A DNA stretch of 64,000 nucleotides from Diphasiastrum complanatum (Eukaryota > Streptophyta > Lycopodiopsida > Lycopodiales > Lycopodiaceae): positions 59,332,975 through 59,396,974 of the forward strand of contig CM055100.1 of the NCBI GenBank assembly GCA_029204225.1, read 5' to 3'. Both the position numbers and the translations under genes were made by a program. Positions 1 through 10,932 of this stretch are shown here, in pieces (position 1 is the first letter of the stretch; each line of letters begins with the position of its first letter). Under the pieces are notes generated by a model that was given only the letters and a program-made list of their open reading frames with translations, made no database searches and was not told the origin of the DNA.

Positions 1-267
1 TTGGATGGAGCATGCTTGTCTTCACTCTTCAACTTGATGCTACCGCACTTCGTATTCTACATCTCTTCTACATCGGGCATGATTGGGGCTGAGATTTCGG
101 CTACTTCGACTACTTCAAGCTGAAGTTTTTTTGGTGGCATTAAGCTTGGATAGCAAGCTACATCTTTTCTTTTTCAGCTACATGGAGTTTTGGGCAGCAT
201 GCAACAATTTGCATTTTTGTTGCAATTTCATACTTCATGTCATGTTATGTTTTTTACATTATCATTT

Positions 268-760
268 AAGGAGGGCGTTAGAAATAATAAATGATAATGT
301 TAGTTTCCCATAGGTTACTTTGACCAAAAAGGTCAAGACTTGTGTAACCATGGGTTAGGTTTATTATTTAGACCATGTTAAGATAGTTTTAGTTAAGTTG
401 GACCCAATTTTGGTCTAGTGGTAACTCGTGGGTCCAAGTAAAGTCGAATTATGTTAAGGGACCCTATCTTGACTTTTGGGGGTGCCCTATAATTAGTAGT
501 GGGTTTGGAAGGTTCTAGAACTTAGAGTTTGGAAGAGTCTAGGCCGTTGGAAGGCCTATTTATATGTACTCATTGTTCATTTGCAAGCATTGCTACAACT
601 TTCTCTCTCCTTGAGGGCGCCTAACCCTCTCCCTCTTCTTCTTCTTCTTCCTCTTCTTCTTCTTCTTGTATATGGAGATTGAATGTTAGAAGGATCTTGG
701 CACTTTGATTTCCTACAACTTCCCATTCATGGGACTTATGGATACCTTGGGCTTTTGACC
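268..760 (+). mobile_element. Probable 3' LTR remnant of an LTR retrotransposon
   Basis: A purine-rich AAGGAGGG tract at 268-275 is followed by CGTTAGAAATAATAAATG, which resembles a TGTTAG LTR start with one T-to-C change. A TATA-like TATTTATATG lies at about 557-566, followed by a pyrimidine-rich stretch that fits an R/U5 region. No second LTR is in the window, because any internal region would lie to the left of base 1. The right end is not defined; I see no clear CA end or target duplication. It could also be an unrelated promoter-like sequence. Confidence 0.35.
631..667 (+). repeat. CTT/TTC trinucleotide microsatellite
   Basis: An almost uninterrupted run of CTT triplets (one CCT interruption) lies just downstream of the TATA-like site of the LTR remnant. 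Plant LTR and leader regions often contain such pyrimidine tracts. Confidence 0.85.
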
Positions 761-3207
761 ATGTTGGTGCACATTTCTCCATTCTATCCTTGTCATCTCT
801 TTATCCACAACTATAAACATAGATTACCAGGGGCAATGCATGTCTTCTAAATGTTGTCAACATTGAGATCAATGCTTTTCTTGGTAGAGGAGTGTTATAT
901 TCATACCAACGGTAATACATTAGGGTGCATTGTCGCAATAATTATTCAAGGACCCATTTATTAGTGGCAATAATATGCTTTTTAGTGCCTTCTAGAGACT
1001 CGTAGACTCCGTTAATAGATGCGCCTACATGTCATCCCTAATGTAGTAGTTCCCAAAAGATTCCCTTAAGGGAATCTAGCACAATGTTAAGTAAGATCTC
1101 CAGTAGTCATTCTATAGTTGATGGTCTTGATGTCATGAGTATCATTCTACGAGATGCTTAGTATTGCTGCTTTGTAGGACTTGCATAGCAATGATATGTT
1201 GATTGTAACATCGCTTCAATAGGAGATTACTTTCTTCGAGATTTAATGTCTGTATACGTTATCGTGTGATGCTTTTCTATGATTGTGTTCATGATAGAGA
1301 TAAGTCCAAGAAAATGATAGCACTACTTCACTTGATCTTTAGAAAATCAAAGGTTCCTATCTTGGTGACCAACGTGACTCCCCTCTAACATTTCAAGAAT
1401 GCACTCCATTAGTTTGTCTGTTGTTCCAAAGCAAAAATATTTAAACTTCATGCTCTTCACTTGTCTTTAGAGCCAAAAATAGTTAAACTTCATGCTCTTC
1501 ACTTGTCTTTAGACCCAAAAATTGGCAAAAGTGAATTGGTCAAATCAAACGAATCTTAGAAAATTCTACGAAACCTAGTTTGTCTAATAAGTCATCGACT
1601 CCTTAAAATTACCCCACAGAAGAATTAAGACTTGTTCTTCATTGTTAACTTTCATGAAGCAACACAACTTGCATAGGTTCCTGTTGTGTAGAACTATCTT
1701 ATGTACTGGTATGTACATAGCTTGAGTTGTGCATCCTCCTTGTACAAAGTTATTCGCCTACTTCTAAACTTCTTGCTCTTCTCAAAAACTAGTGCATATG
1801 CACCTTCACTAACAGAAATTCCAATTCACTTTAAATTGTAAAAATACAACAAGAAATCACCAAGAGACATTGAAGGCAATATAATCTGATATAATTTTGA
1901 GGTAGTTGGTTCAAAACTACATTACTTGTTTCTTACCACAAAACATCAAACACGTTATGTTCCAGGTTCATACTTGATATGACATTTCCTGCCCAGACTA
2001 CAAAATTATGAAATTTCTTGCATTACTACTTAATACATGGACAGAACCAAAATTTCCATGTAAGAATCCATGAGTTGCAACGCGAGATACAAGTTATAAA
2101 AATGAAAGAGGAGCTACAAGATTACAAACCTCGCTAGAATGGCCTTAGAAAAAGTGAAATACTTGGGTCATAAGATCACAAAAAATAAAACCTGAAAATT
2201 TTAGCTCAATGTTGCCTAGTAAGCCTTGGCCATTCTTCACAACTTTAAAATACCTACCTGTAACGTTGTTGTGATATTCGTTATGTCCATGTTGAAGTTA
2301 CCCCCATGAATAAATTGTAGAATACCGCAAAACATTGCAATGTCCCAACTGATGGCAAGAACCTCATCGATTGATTCCCTGCATAGATTTTGTCAAGGTC
2401 ACCAGTGTTGCTTCATGTTAGAAAAACAAAGACAAAATCAGAAATTGATTAAAAAAATTGGTCAAGCACATAACAAATTGTAGAGACCATTATAAAGTGT
2501 TATGGATCTTAATGAGCAACTACATCTTATGGATCTAGACTAGATGTCATTTATGGTCTTTCCCACAAAAATTAACGCACGAAGTCTCTTGAAACTGCTA
2601 TCTCTTTGAAATTATTAAATTCATACCACCAAAATTAAACTCTTAAATTCCAAACTTTTTATGGGTCACATTTTAAAATAGCAAGACTTGTCCAAAGGTC
2701 AGGACAAATTAGCAATTACATAGAAAATGCTGGAAATAAGTTCAGATTCAGAACTTTTAAAAAAAAAATGGACTAATTTGAAATTCAAATCAAAAAATTC
2801 AAAAGTTTGAGTGCTTTTTGAAAAAATGTATCAAACATTTAAGATAAAAGTTAGGATTGACTTGAATCTAGCTGTAACTACGATCAGACCTAGGTATGAT
2901 CTACAGCCCTTTTCATGAGCTAAAAGTTTAGGAAGTTGGGAATATGAATCTTGCATTTTGAGCATCTTGAATTGAAATCTTCTCCTACAACTCTGAAGTT
3001 AGTTTATGGCAGTTTCCTTCTTCTATTTTTTTAGTGGCACATTATTGCACTAGAATCAATATGCACAGTATATAGACTATCAATCAAGAAGGCCAAGCCA
3101 AGATTGGAGTACGAGGATCCCATGTATCCTGCTTCCGCAATAATAAGAATTTGAACCTGCGCCATTGAAAATGCTTTTTTTTTCATACCTGAAACTTCAT
3201 TGAATTT
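761..3207. other. No recognisable gene
   Basis: AT-rich sequence with stops in all frames. The only structure I see is a 42-bp tandem duplication at 1441-1524. It is probably decayed repeat DNA or intergenic sequence; the last part could include introns or a 3' region of the possible gene at 3.2-3.76 kb, but I found no exon to support this. Confidence 0.5.
1441..1524. repeat. 42-bp tandem duplication
   Basis: Two adjacent copies (1441-1482 and 1483-1524) both contain AAACTTCATGCTCTTCACTT followed by GTCTTTAGA. They differ at only a few positions, so this is a recent local duplication in non-coding sequence. Confidence 0.8.
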
Positions 3208-3759
3208 TTATAAAAAATCTCGTTTCATATGTGGCACTTCATTGAGCTTAAGTAAATCTCGTTTCATACCTGAAGTTACCGAAGAGGGAGCGAAAATAGG
3301 TTGACTGCTCAACAAGCCTGGCATGGCCACCAATGAAATAAAATCAGCATCAAGGACGAAATAAGGTTTAAAAAAAAGGGGAGGGGGATGTGAGAAAACT
3401 AACACAGCTCTCTCTGCACGAATACGCAAAAGTCTAGAATTGCTGCTGCAAATTTGGGTGTAGATGTGAGGCCAATCCGGTGCAACCATTGCCCAAGCCT
3501 CAACCAAAACAATACCATTATCACCACAACACTCGGCAGCAGAAGCAGCAGCAGCAGCAGAATTGATGTTATCATCCTCCTCATCACACACACGCAGACG
3601 CAGCTCCAACAAAACAAATGGAGATACAGGATGAGTCAAAGATGAGCTTGTGGTTGAAGAAAAAGATGACGATGATGATGAAGAAGAAGAAGAAGAAGAA
3701 GGTGGTTGATTGAACAATTGAGAACAACCCAAATCATTTTCCTCAAACATTATTCCCAT
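3208..3759 (-). CDS. Hypothetical protein, possible first exon of a host gene
   Basis: An open frame of up to 183 codons starts MGIMFEENDLGCSQLFNQPP. It continues with a run of about 12 serines, then an acidic segment (CDEEDDN) and an alanine-rich run (AAAAASAA). The Ser and Ala tracts come from GAA/GAT-like and GCA/GCT-like triplet repeats on the plus strand (about 3665-3702 and 3541-3560). The stretch VLVEAWAMVAPDWPHIYTQI looks like globular coding sequence. After IRAERAVLV (about 3400) the translation becomes low complexity (PPPLFF), and the DNA there, read on the minus strand, is a long T/C tract that resembles an intron. The true exon may therefore end near 3400. I do not recognise the family. 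It is the only ORF in the first 4 kb that does not look like transposon debris; it could still be a chance ORF. Confidence 0.35.
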   Translation of the reverse strand: MGIMFEENDLGCSQLFNQPPSSSSSSSSSSSSFSSTTSSSLTHPVSPFVLLELRLRVCDEEDDNINSAAAAASAAECCGDNGIVLVEAWAMVAPDWPHIYTQICSSNSRLLRIRAERAVLVFSHPPPLFFKPYFVLDADFISLVAMPGLLSSQPIFAPSSVTSGMKRDLLKLNEVPHMKRDFL

Positions 3760-3941
3760 GTATTTACAAGCAAAGATTGATTTTGATGGTATCTTGTTCT
3801 GATTTGCTACATCTATCTATATGCATTGTTTCTCAAGGGGAAAGGGTTTGTGCAGTTGTCATGCCCTTACATGCACTCATTAGCACACTTGAGAATGGTT
3901 TGGACTTAGACTAATGAACCCTCCTCACAAATCACATAGCC

Positions 3942-3987
3942 CAATGAATGCTCTCCATGCTCTTCTTCGTATGGAGAGCATTCATTG
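3942..3987. repeat. Perfect 17-bp inverted repeat with 12-nt loop
   Basis: CAATGAATGCTCTCCAT at 3942-3958 is the exact reverse complement of 3971-3987, separated by GCTCTTCTTCGT. It would form a stable hairpin in RNA or cruciform DNA. It lies about 180 bp upstream of the minus-strand ORF at 3208-3759. It might be a regulatory hairpin or the remnant of a small inverted-repeat element. Confidence 0.85.
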
Positions 3988-4215
3988 ATCAGATGTCATT
4001 GCATTGGGATGTATGGGTAGAGTTGTTGATTGGCATGTGAAAAGTGCTAGCTTGAATCTCAACCACTATGTAATAATAATTATCCCTGCTTTTATTAATA
4101 AATGATGAGAAAATCCATGACCATACAAGAAGATTAAACTATATAAAATGATATCGCATAATGGCAAAAATGAATTAAGCTAACCAAAAGTTTAGTAAAA
4201 TTAAAAACAGTAAAT

Positions 4216-4915
4216 TAATTACTGAAAACCAATTGCTTTATGTAAATCACTAACTAAAATAGATCCACTAATAGGTAATGCAGTAAGCTTTGAAGCAGTC
4301 GCTCCTGCAAATTGAGCTCGTCAAAGAATTGAAAGTGCTGTGAACGTTGTAATGCAATAGAAATACGCTGAAAGTAGAAAGAAACAATGACGGAAGGTAA
4401 TGCTTTGTCCCTGGTGTTCCACTATAAGCTCCTTTTCTTGAGCTGCGTGAGATGCAGCGGCCCCTTGCGTGGTGGAAGAACGACGAAGGAGGTCTTGACG
4501 AGAGGGATCAGCAATGCGAATTCCCTCACACGAGAGAACAAGGTCAACTCGACATCGAGAAGATTGCAAAGAAGGCCCTAGTAAAATGTGTGTTTGTTCT
4601 CGAACAACATGAAAACCATTATCATGAGCAATAGCAGCAAGGGCATCACGAATGGAATCATGTGAGACAATACGTTCTCCACCTGAGGGGCACCGCATAA
4701 GATGAGTACCCAAGGAATCCAATACATGCCCACATGAACACTTAGAGAGACAATTAACATTGGATGTGGAAGTCCCAATCTGGTTCTAAGGGCAGTTATA
4801 AACAAGTCATTGTTGAGTTGCAAGAGTGGAAGGACGTGCATCCATCAACCAAGCCCCTGCACCTGGACCAGCACATGAAAGAAAACGATATTTGCATATT
4901 CTTGTTAATAATTGT
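4216..4915 (-). pseudogene. Non-LTR retrotransposon-type RT, C-terminal domain fragment
   Basis: In several frames on the minus strand one reads, in order, FLSCAGPGAGAWL (about 4880), ALRTRLGLPHP (about 4790), a C-S-C-G-H motif, GTHLMRCPSGGERIVSHDS, IRDALAAIAHDNGFHVVREQ, CRVDLVLSCEGIRIADPS and finally RAQFAGATASKLTALPISG (about 4260). The motif order (LGLP, CxCG, GTHLLRCxxGxER, HDxxRD, RRVDIV) is that of a plant multicopy family found after reverse-transcriptase domains, which resembles an endonuclease-like C-terminus. I see a frameshift between LPHP and CSCGH (about 4740-4760), a likely internal deletion after QEKEL, and a TGA near 4320. No RT core is present, so this is a 5'-truncated dead copy. 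The family assignment rests on motif memory, not a search. Confidence 0.6.
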
Positions 4916-6498
4916 TAACACAGGACATTTAATGGTTGGGAGGTGGCCAAAAATGACAATCCCTTTGTAGCTATGTATTATAGAGCAACTGTAGCGAGCT
5001 TGATACCTACAACAAGGAACTAGGCAAAAAGGGCCTTTGAAGATTGAAATTAGACTTGTTTCATAATCAAGATCTCAATACAATACTTTTCACTACCACT
5101 CAAGCAATTTGCATAATCACAACACATGTTCTACACACATACAAAGGAGGAAAGGATGACACTGGAATAGCATCACACACTTTATATTAGCAAAAAAAAA
5201 ATTAAACTAAAATATTAATTACGTTGATTCCTAGCTATTACTAGTGATGACCTCTCACTAGGTTCAATGTCAACATTAGGAAAGTAGTAAACAATATTGA
5301 ACTAACTTAATATACACACCCATTACTCCTACAATCTCAGCCCTCCTCGATCATCTTACTATATTTTTTAGATAACATGCAATAAGATAAGTTCAACTAC
5401 AAAGACTTTTTTATTGTGGAAATTTGGGATTTACCCAAACAATGTAAAAATGAGGTGAATTGGATAGAGTTCTTTATTATGGCTAGGAAAGTGTAGGGTT
5501 AAACCCCAACCATTGCTTAGTGACATTTTGGAGCCTTGTAATCCAAACTCTAAGGGATATGGGTTGGCCATATTTGTATTGATATACATAGTGATTAAAC
5601 CTATTATGTATTTTACAAAATTACGATTTAATATCTTAAAAGTGGATATTGTTTATGACGATGATGGTTTGATATATGTATTGTCATATAGACTACATAG
5701 TTTGGTACTTGCATTATCACATAGACACTGTACAATTTGTTTTACATGAGAAAGTTGAATGGTTGTGAATGATTCACATGATAGTGGCCCATGCTATGGC
5801 CTCCAAGCCTTTGGTGGTACTAGAAAATGAAAAACTAATTTTAATATGTGATTAAAAAAAAATGGACAAAATACCATAGAAGAAAGATGTGCTAGAGATT
5901 GTCATGATACCTTTCAAGAGATATCGAGAGAATTATTTGTAGTATAGGGTGGAGACAACCAATGTGGCTTCCAAAGTTGTCTCACATTGAAGTTCTCACA
6001 AGGAACATGTTTGCTCACATTAAAATCCATAAACTCACAAACCTCACAAATAATTTACTCGCAAATTGTCAAAACCCACTCCATAAGAGTAGTTACTATT
6101 AGAGTAGCCAAGATGAGAATCATCTATTGTCTTGTCTTACAAAGACAAGACAATGTGTTTAGGTTGGTCGAAAAAGTTTGTGAAAAATCAATGTTAAAGC
6201 ACGTGCCTCAAATTTTGGAGACTAATTTAGGTGTTTTAGAATCTGGAAGGTAAAAAATCAACACTCCCCCTTAATCTAAATCCAATAATGCTTGGATTTT
6301 CAAATTCAACATCACACAAAATTTAAGATAATTCTTAGAATTTAATATCTTTGTTAATATGTTTGTAGTCATATATTGTATTTCATAGAAAGTCAAACAA
6401 ACATCCATGAAAGAAAATGAAAAGTTTTCTTTTACTTTGAAAGATCCATTAACCTAAGTGATTCTACAAAACACAAACAAGAAAATATTAGGCAAGAG
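4916..6498. other. No recognisable gene
   Basis: AT-rich sequence without a convincing ORF, tandem repeat or LTR signature. The short open frames at about 5513-5749 and 5987-6253 have no recognisable motif and a non-coding-like composition. The right edge is set by the start of the Cop-1 LTR. Confidence 0.5.
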
Positions 6499-6823
6499 TG
6501 TGAAGGATTTCAGACCATTCAAGATCCAATCCATGTCCCTGATCTTTGGTTACAAAAGGAGCAAACCAACAATCCTGCCAATGTAGAAAAATCAGCATCT
6601 ACATACAAAATGAGATGCAAACTCTAAGAGATATTGATCAAACATGAACCAAAATATAAAATATGTTTGCTGTTTGTACAATTACAATACCCTACTATAG
6701 TAGAATCCAAAGAGAACCATGTATAATGATGAAATGAGAGAGATAAGAGAGAAGATGTGTCTCTCCACGAGTTACATCCTTTTATAGAGTGTCCAAACCC
6801 TATTTGGCCACTTGGCTCGCACA
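6499..6823 (-). repeat. Cop-1 3' LTR (325 bp)
   Basis: On the plus strand it runs from TGTGAAGGATTTCAG to GGCTCGCACA. It matches 23600-24003 closely, including the segment that reads CTATAAAAGG on the minus strand (a TATA box), but it lacks about 90 bp that carry the CACACGTGTG palindrome in the other LTR. I could not find a matching 5-bp target duplication for the left flank AAGAG. Confidence 0.8.
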
Positions 6824-6835
6824 CTCCCTCTTCAA
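6824..6835 (-). other. Cop-1 polypurine tract
   Basis: The minus strand reads TTGAAGAGGGAG directly before the 3' LTR start TGTGCGAGCC. The same tract precedes the Cop-1b LTR at 49924-49935. This is the expected plus-strand DNA priming site. Confidence 0.8.
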
Positions 6836-7157
6836 CTAGTTTTGGCATAGTTTTGACAATAGAACTTTGATCCAACTTAAGAATGATCTCCATCCCAAGT
6901 ATAGATTTCCTTTCTAAAGTCCTAAAGTATCTTTCATAATTGATATAGAGAATAGTGTCCAAATTAAATGCTTCACTATTTCTTACATTAAATTTACAGA
7001 TCAAGATATAACTAGAACATGAAAAACCAAATAGAATGTGAATGAAATGATTCCTCCATGCTTCAAACTTTGAACTCTCTAGAAAATTATAGCAACCAAA
7101 CAATAAATGTGAGTGATGACCCTTTGCTTGCTTGTCTCCTCCAACTTTGTCCTTTCT

Positions 7158-7973
7158 TCATACGTCTCCACCATAAAACTCCATAATTGAGCCTCCATCT
7201 CCATCTTGCCACAAGATATCATCAACACTTGATGACTTGTCCATGAATGAGTGACATAATGAACCTCCAATAGCTTCATTTCCATAAAAAAAACCAGCCA
7301 AGAATGCGAGTACAACTCCAAAAGTAAGATATTGCAAGACAATGTAGCTAGTTTGTCCATATCTTGACAATTTGCACACATCCACATGAAATAGCTCAAA
7401 CATGAGATAGAACAAGTAAAGTAAACTTGAACAACACCTCCTTGCTGCTCCTTTGAGCTTACTTGAGTCTTCAATAAGCTGAAAAAATAGATCCAAAACA
7501 TCTTTGCCAAATAACCTTCCTTTGATGCTCTTGACTAGTTCCAAATTGCCACCTTTCCTTTTGTGTTGTTGAAGCCCTTTGAGACCAACCTCTTGATCTT
7601 CCTCTTGAACATCAAAGTCGTTGTACAAACTTTGTTTTCCATATCCATTACTTGATTTTTCAGTATGAAAACCATGAGAACCAATATCCACTTGCATAGC
7701 ATCATCTACACAAAAAGATTCTCCAAAACATGTGAGTAAAGCAAAGTGAGTCACTTCCACTTGCTTACCTTTCTCTTGATCATCAAAGATATGAAAGATA
7801 TGAATATCTTCAGACCTGAACCTCTGAGAATACTCCCTCTCAAACATATGATCTAGAACCAACAAGATCTCGTCAATGCTTGATCTCAAATTTTCACAAA
7901 GGTTAGTGAAAACAATGTCACCAATGTCACCATCATAAATCAAAAGATAGATTCCAAACTTTCCATCCAACAT
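7158..7973 (-). CDS. Cop-1 downstream ORF, unknown function
   Basis: A 271-codon open frame starting MLDGKFGIYLLIYDGDIGDI. It lies where a copia element would encode RT and RNase H, but it has none of their motifs (no YVDD, no RNase H Asp/Glu pattern). Visible features are FEREYSQRFRSED (residues about 64-76), a polar middle with GLQQHKRKGGNLELVKSIKG, and two hydrophobic stretches near the C-terminus (SSLLYLFYLMFELF and VLQYLTFGVVLAFLAGFF) that could be membrane segments. A decayed homologue in Cop-1b (48830-49145) keeps FEREYLQRFRSED and LVKSIKG, so the segment travels with the family. I cannot name a function. It may be captured host sequence or a degenerate remnant. Confidence 0.5.
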   Translation of the reverse strand: MLDGKFGIYLLIYDGDIGDIVFTNLCENLRSSIDEILLVLDHMFEREYSQRFRSEDIHIFHIFDDQEKGKQVEVTHFALLTCFGESFCVDDAMQVDIGSHGFHTEKSSNGYGKQSLYNDFDVQEEDQEVGLKGLQQHKRKGGNLELVKSIKGRLFGKDVLDLFFQLIEDSSKLKGAARRCCSSLLYLFYLMFELFHVDVCKLSRYGQTSYIVLQYLTFGVVLAFLAGFFYGNEAIGGSLCHSFMDKSSSVDDILWQDGDGGSIMEFYGGDV

Positions 7974-8339
7974 GAAGTAGAGAGAGCTAGAGAGATAACA
8001 AGCAATATTTATTTAGATCCAAAATGGCAATCATATCTATCCACTCCAAAATGACATCTAGAGTCTATGTGACATTTGTCACTTGTTATGCATGAAATTC
8101 TACCAACTTTTTACAAGTGTACTAGTTCTAACTAGAAATGTCCAAATCATCATGCATGTGTCCATTAAACTTTGTGCATGCCTTGCATGTCACTATGGAT
8201 CACTTACAATTAATGCATGTGAGTTGCCACGAGTTTCTACAAGCATAATCATGCTAATTCTATGTCTACAAACTATATGCAAGTTGCATTTATCAAACTA
8301 GATAATACATAACCATGTAGCTTGAGTTTTATGTAGGCC

Positions 8340-8856
8340 AAACTTGGCATTTTTCATTAATGAGCTACATACTTGCATGGTACAACATTTGTAGCAAGCC
8401 AAGAAATCAATATGGATTGTTTTTCAATTTTAACAATGAAGAGATGTGAGATCCATGCCTTGGATCTTCCCAAGGCTCTTTCCTTCATAAGACTCCCTCT
8501 TAATGATTGCATCATAAGAAGTAGAAACCTCAAAGACATTAGAAGCCATGTAAGAAATTACTAGTACCTTCAACATAAGGATGATTGAAGTACTCTCTTT
8601 TTTCAACCAAGAACTTTCTACTCAATATTTTAGGTAATGACTCATATGATAATCATTCTTCCTCACTATCATTCACAATGACATATTCAAAGTACATCCT
8701 ACTTTGAACACTTCACATACTTCTCTTCTTCTTGACTTGTGACTATCTCCCTCACCAAGTCTCTTGATAGAACCATTTGATCTACTCTCTTTATGAAGAC
8801 ATGTGACTCCACTTGCTGCAAAAATGACTTTCTTGGACTCATCACAAAAGAATGTG
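8340..8856 (-). pseudogene. Cop-1 middle coding remnant (homologue of the 47.8-48.7 kb ORF)
   Basis: Broken frames on the minus strand contain CLHKESRSNGSIKRLGEGDS, EVFKVGCTLN and RSKAWISHLF. These line up with CIHKESRSKGSIVRLGEED, EVFKVGCTLND and a downstream region of the more open Cop-1b ORF (47872-48711). The match shows that the stretch derives from a once-coding region shared by the family, now interrupted by frameshifts. No known domain is visible. Confidence 0.55.
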
Positions 8857-9899
8857 GAAGAACCACCTCCTTCATGCATGCACTAGCAACATCTTTTTCC
8901 ATATGATCAAAGAAATCATTAAAAACAAGCTTTTTCAAGGAAGAACCTTCACCTTCATTGATGAAGTTAGCTTTTTTCCTTACCTTTTGCATGCTTGCAC
9001 TTGTTGCCACGAAGAACCATTGAAACACCATCATTATCCTCAAGACTAGTCAAGTTAGCACAAAGATGAACATCTCCAAGAAGCATATTAGATCTCAACC
9101 TAGATCTAGCATAAGGAAGCTTTTTAGACTTTGCATAAGATCCACCAATCTTATTGATGCTAAAAGGTAACTTTGGAAAGTTGAGACCAATTTCCTTTTC
9201 CATTCCATCCTTTTTGTTAGCCATAACAAAAGCATCAAGCTTGAAAAGTCTACCTTGTCTATTGCCCCTAGCAACCAAGATTTCTTCCTTTGTAATGAAA
9301 CAAGCGTCACCACCAAACTTTACCATGTATCCTTTCTCTATCATTTGACCAACACTTAGCAAATTCTTTGAAAATGAAGGAATGTAAAGAACACCATCAA
9401 GCCTTGCTTTCCTATTAGTAGAGAGACAAATAGGAATTGAACCAATACCTTCAATCACACACTCACCAACATTGGTCATGTGAATTGCTTTCTTGGCTCC
9501 ATCATAAGTGACCAAAGAAGTAAAGAACTCCTTGTGACTAGTCTTGTGTGAACTAGCTCCACTATCAATCCACCATGAATGTTTGTCACCTTCACTTGAT
9601 ATTGGACTTGAAAAACACATCAAAAGAGAATCACCACCACCTACATCCTCATCATTAGTAGTAAAGTTGATTTGCTTGTTACCTTCATCTCTTTGCATCT
9701 TCAAACATTCATTTGCAAAATGCCCTTTGATTCCACAGTAAAATCATTTCAACTTAGACTTATCTTTCTTTTTGCCAAAAGAGGAAGTCTCACCTTGATC
9801 TTGCCCTTTATACCACTTGCTTTTGCCTTTGCCCTTGAACTTGGAACATAGCCTTCTCTTCATGATGAGATGTTGATGTAGATCCACCTCCTCTTGATT
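8857..9899 (-). repeat. Cop-1 tandem duplication, unit 1
   Basis: About 1,043 bp that is repeated directly at 9900-10932 with few differences. The junction is a clean join at 9899/9900, where CCTCCTCTTGATT is followed by GAAGAACCA. The unit carries the gag zinc-knuckle end, the protease and the following extension. Confidence 0.9.
8967..9704 (-). pseudogene. Copia-type aspartic protease region (copy in unit 1)
   Basis: The 245-codon frame contains WWIDSGASSHKTSHKEFF, with the D-S-G catalytic triplet of retroviral aspartic proteases. It continues with GIGSIPICLSTNRK, GVLYIPSFSKNLLSVGQMIE and GRLFKLDAFV, the usual end of a copia protease region. In an intact copia the next motif would be WHKRLGH of integrase. 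Here the frame continues as INKIGGSYAKSKKLPYARSR, shared with Cop-1b but unlike integrase. It is separated from gag by frameshifts and duplicated in unit 2, so it is not a functional arrangement. Confidence 0.7.
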
Positions 9900-10621
9900 G
9901 AAGAACCAGCTCCTTCATGCATGCACCTAGCAACATCTTTTTCCATATGATCAAAGAAACTATTAACAACAAGCTTTTTCAAGGAAGAACCTTCACCTTT
10001 ATTGATGAAGTTAGCTTTTTCCTTACCTTTTGCAGGCTTGCACTTGCCATGAAGAACCATGGAAACACCATCATTATCCTCAAGACTAGCCAAGTTAGCA
10101 CAAAGATGAACATCTCCAAGAAGCATATTAGATCTCGACCTAGATCTAGCATAAGAAAGCTTTTTAGACTTTGCATAAGATCCACCAATCTTATTGATGC
10201 TAAAAGGTAACTTTGGAAAGTTGAGACCAATTTCCTTTTCCATTCCATCCTTTTTGTTAGCCATAACAAAAGCATCAAGCTTGAAAAGTCTACCTTGTCT
10301 ATTTTTCCTATCAACCAAGATTTCTTCCTTTGTAATGAAACAAGCATCACCACCAAACTTTACCATGTATCCTTTCTCTATCATTTGACCAACACTTAGC
10401 AAATTCTTTGAAAGTGAAGGAATGTAAAGAACACCATCAGGCCTTGCTTTCCTATTAGTAGAGAGACAAATAGGAATTGAACCAATACCTTCAATCACAC
10501 ACTCACCACCATTGGCCATGTGAATTGCTTTCTTGGCTCCGTCATAAGTGACCAAAGAAGTAAAGAACTCCTTGTGAACTGGCTCCACTATCAATCCACC
10601 ATGAATCTTTGTCACCTTCAC
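9860..10621 (-). pseudogene. Copia-type protease region (copy in unit 2)
   Basis: This is the second copy of the same protease and extension (VHKEFFTSLVTYDGAKKAIH, GVLYIPSLSKNLLSVGQMIE, INKIGGSYAKSKKLSYARSR). In this copy the WWIDSGASS segment is damaged: the frame reads IHGGLIVEP where the active site should be, so a small deletion or frameshift has destroyed the catalytic triplet in frame. Confidence 0.7.
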
Positions 10622-10932
10622 TTGATATTGGACTTGAAGAACACATCAAAAGAGAATCACCACCACCTATATTCTCATCATTAGTAGTAAAGTGATTTGC
10701 TTGATACCTTCATCTCTTTGCTTCTTCAAACATTCATTTGCAAAATGCCCTTTGATTCCACAATAAAAGCATTTCAACTTAGACTTATCTTTCTTTTTAC
10801 CAAAAGAGGAAGTCTCACCTTGATCTTGCCCTTTAGACCACTTGCCTTTGCCTTTGCCCTTGAACTTGCCTTTGATGAACATAGCCTCCTCTTCATAATG
10901 AGATGTTGATGTAGATCCACCTCCTCTTGATT
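9900..10932 (-). repeat. Cop-1 tandem duplication, unit 2
   Basis: Direct repeat of 8857-9899, about 1,033 bp. The repeat units start with GAAGAACC and end with CCTCCTCTTGATT. The duplication is unique to this copy; Cop-1b shows no sign of it. Confidence 0.9.

Noticed and set aside
6624-7103. 159-codon minus-strand frame
   Set aside because: It runs through the Cop-1 3' LTR and untranslated end; Cop-1b shows only nucleotide similarity there, with no shared frame.
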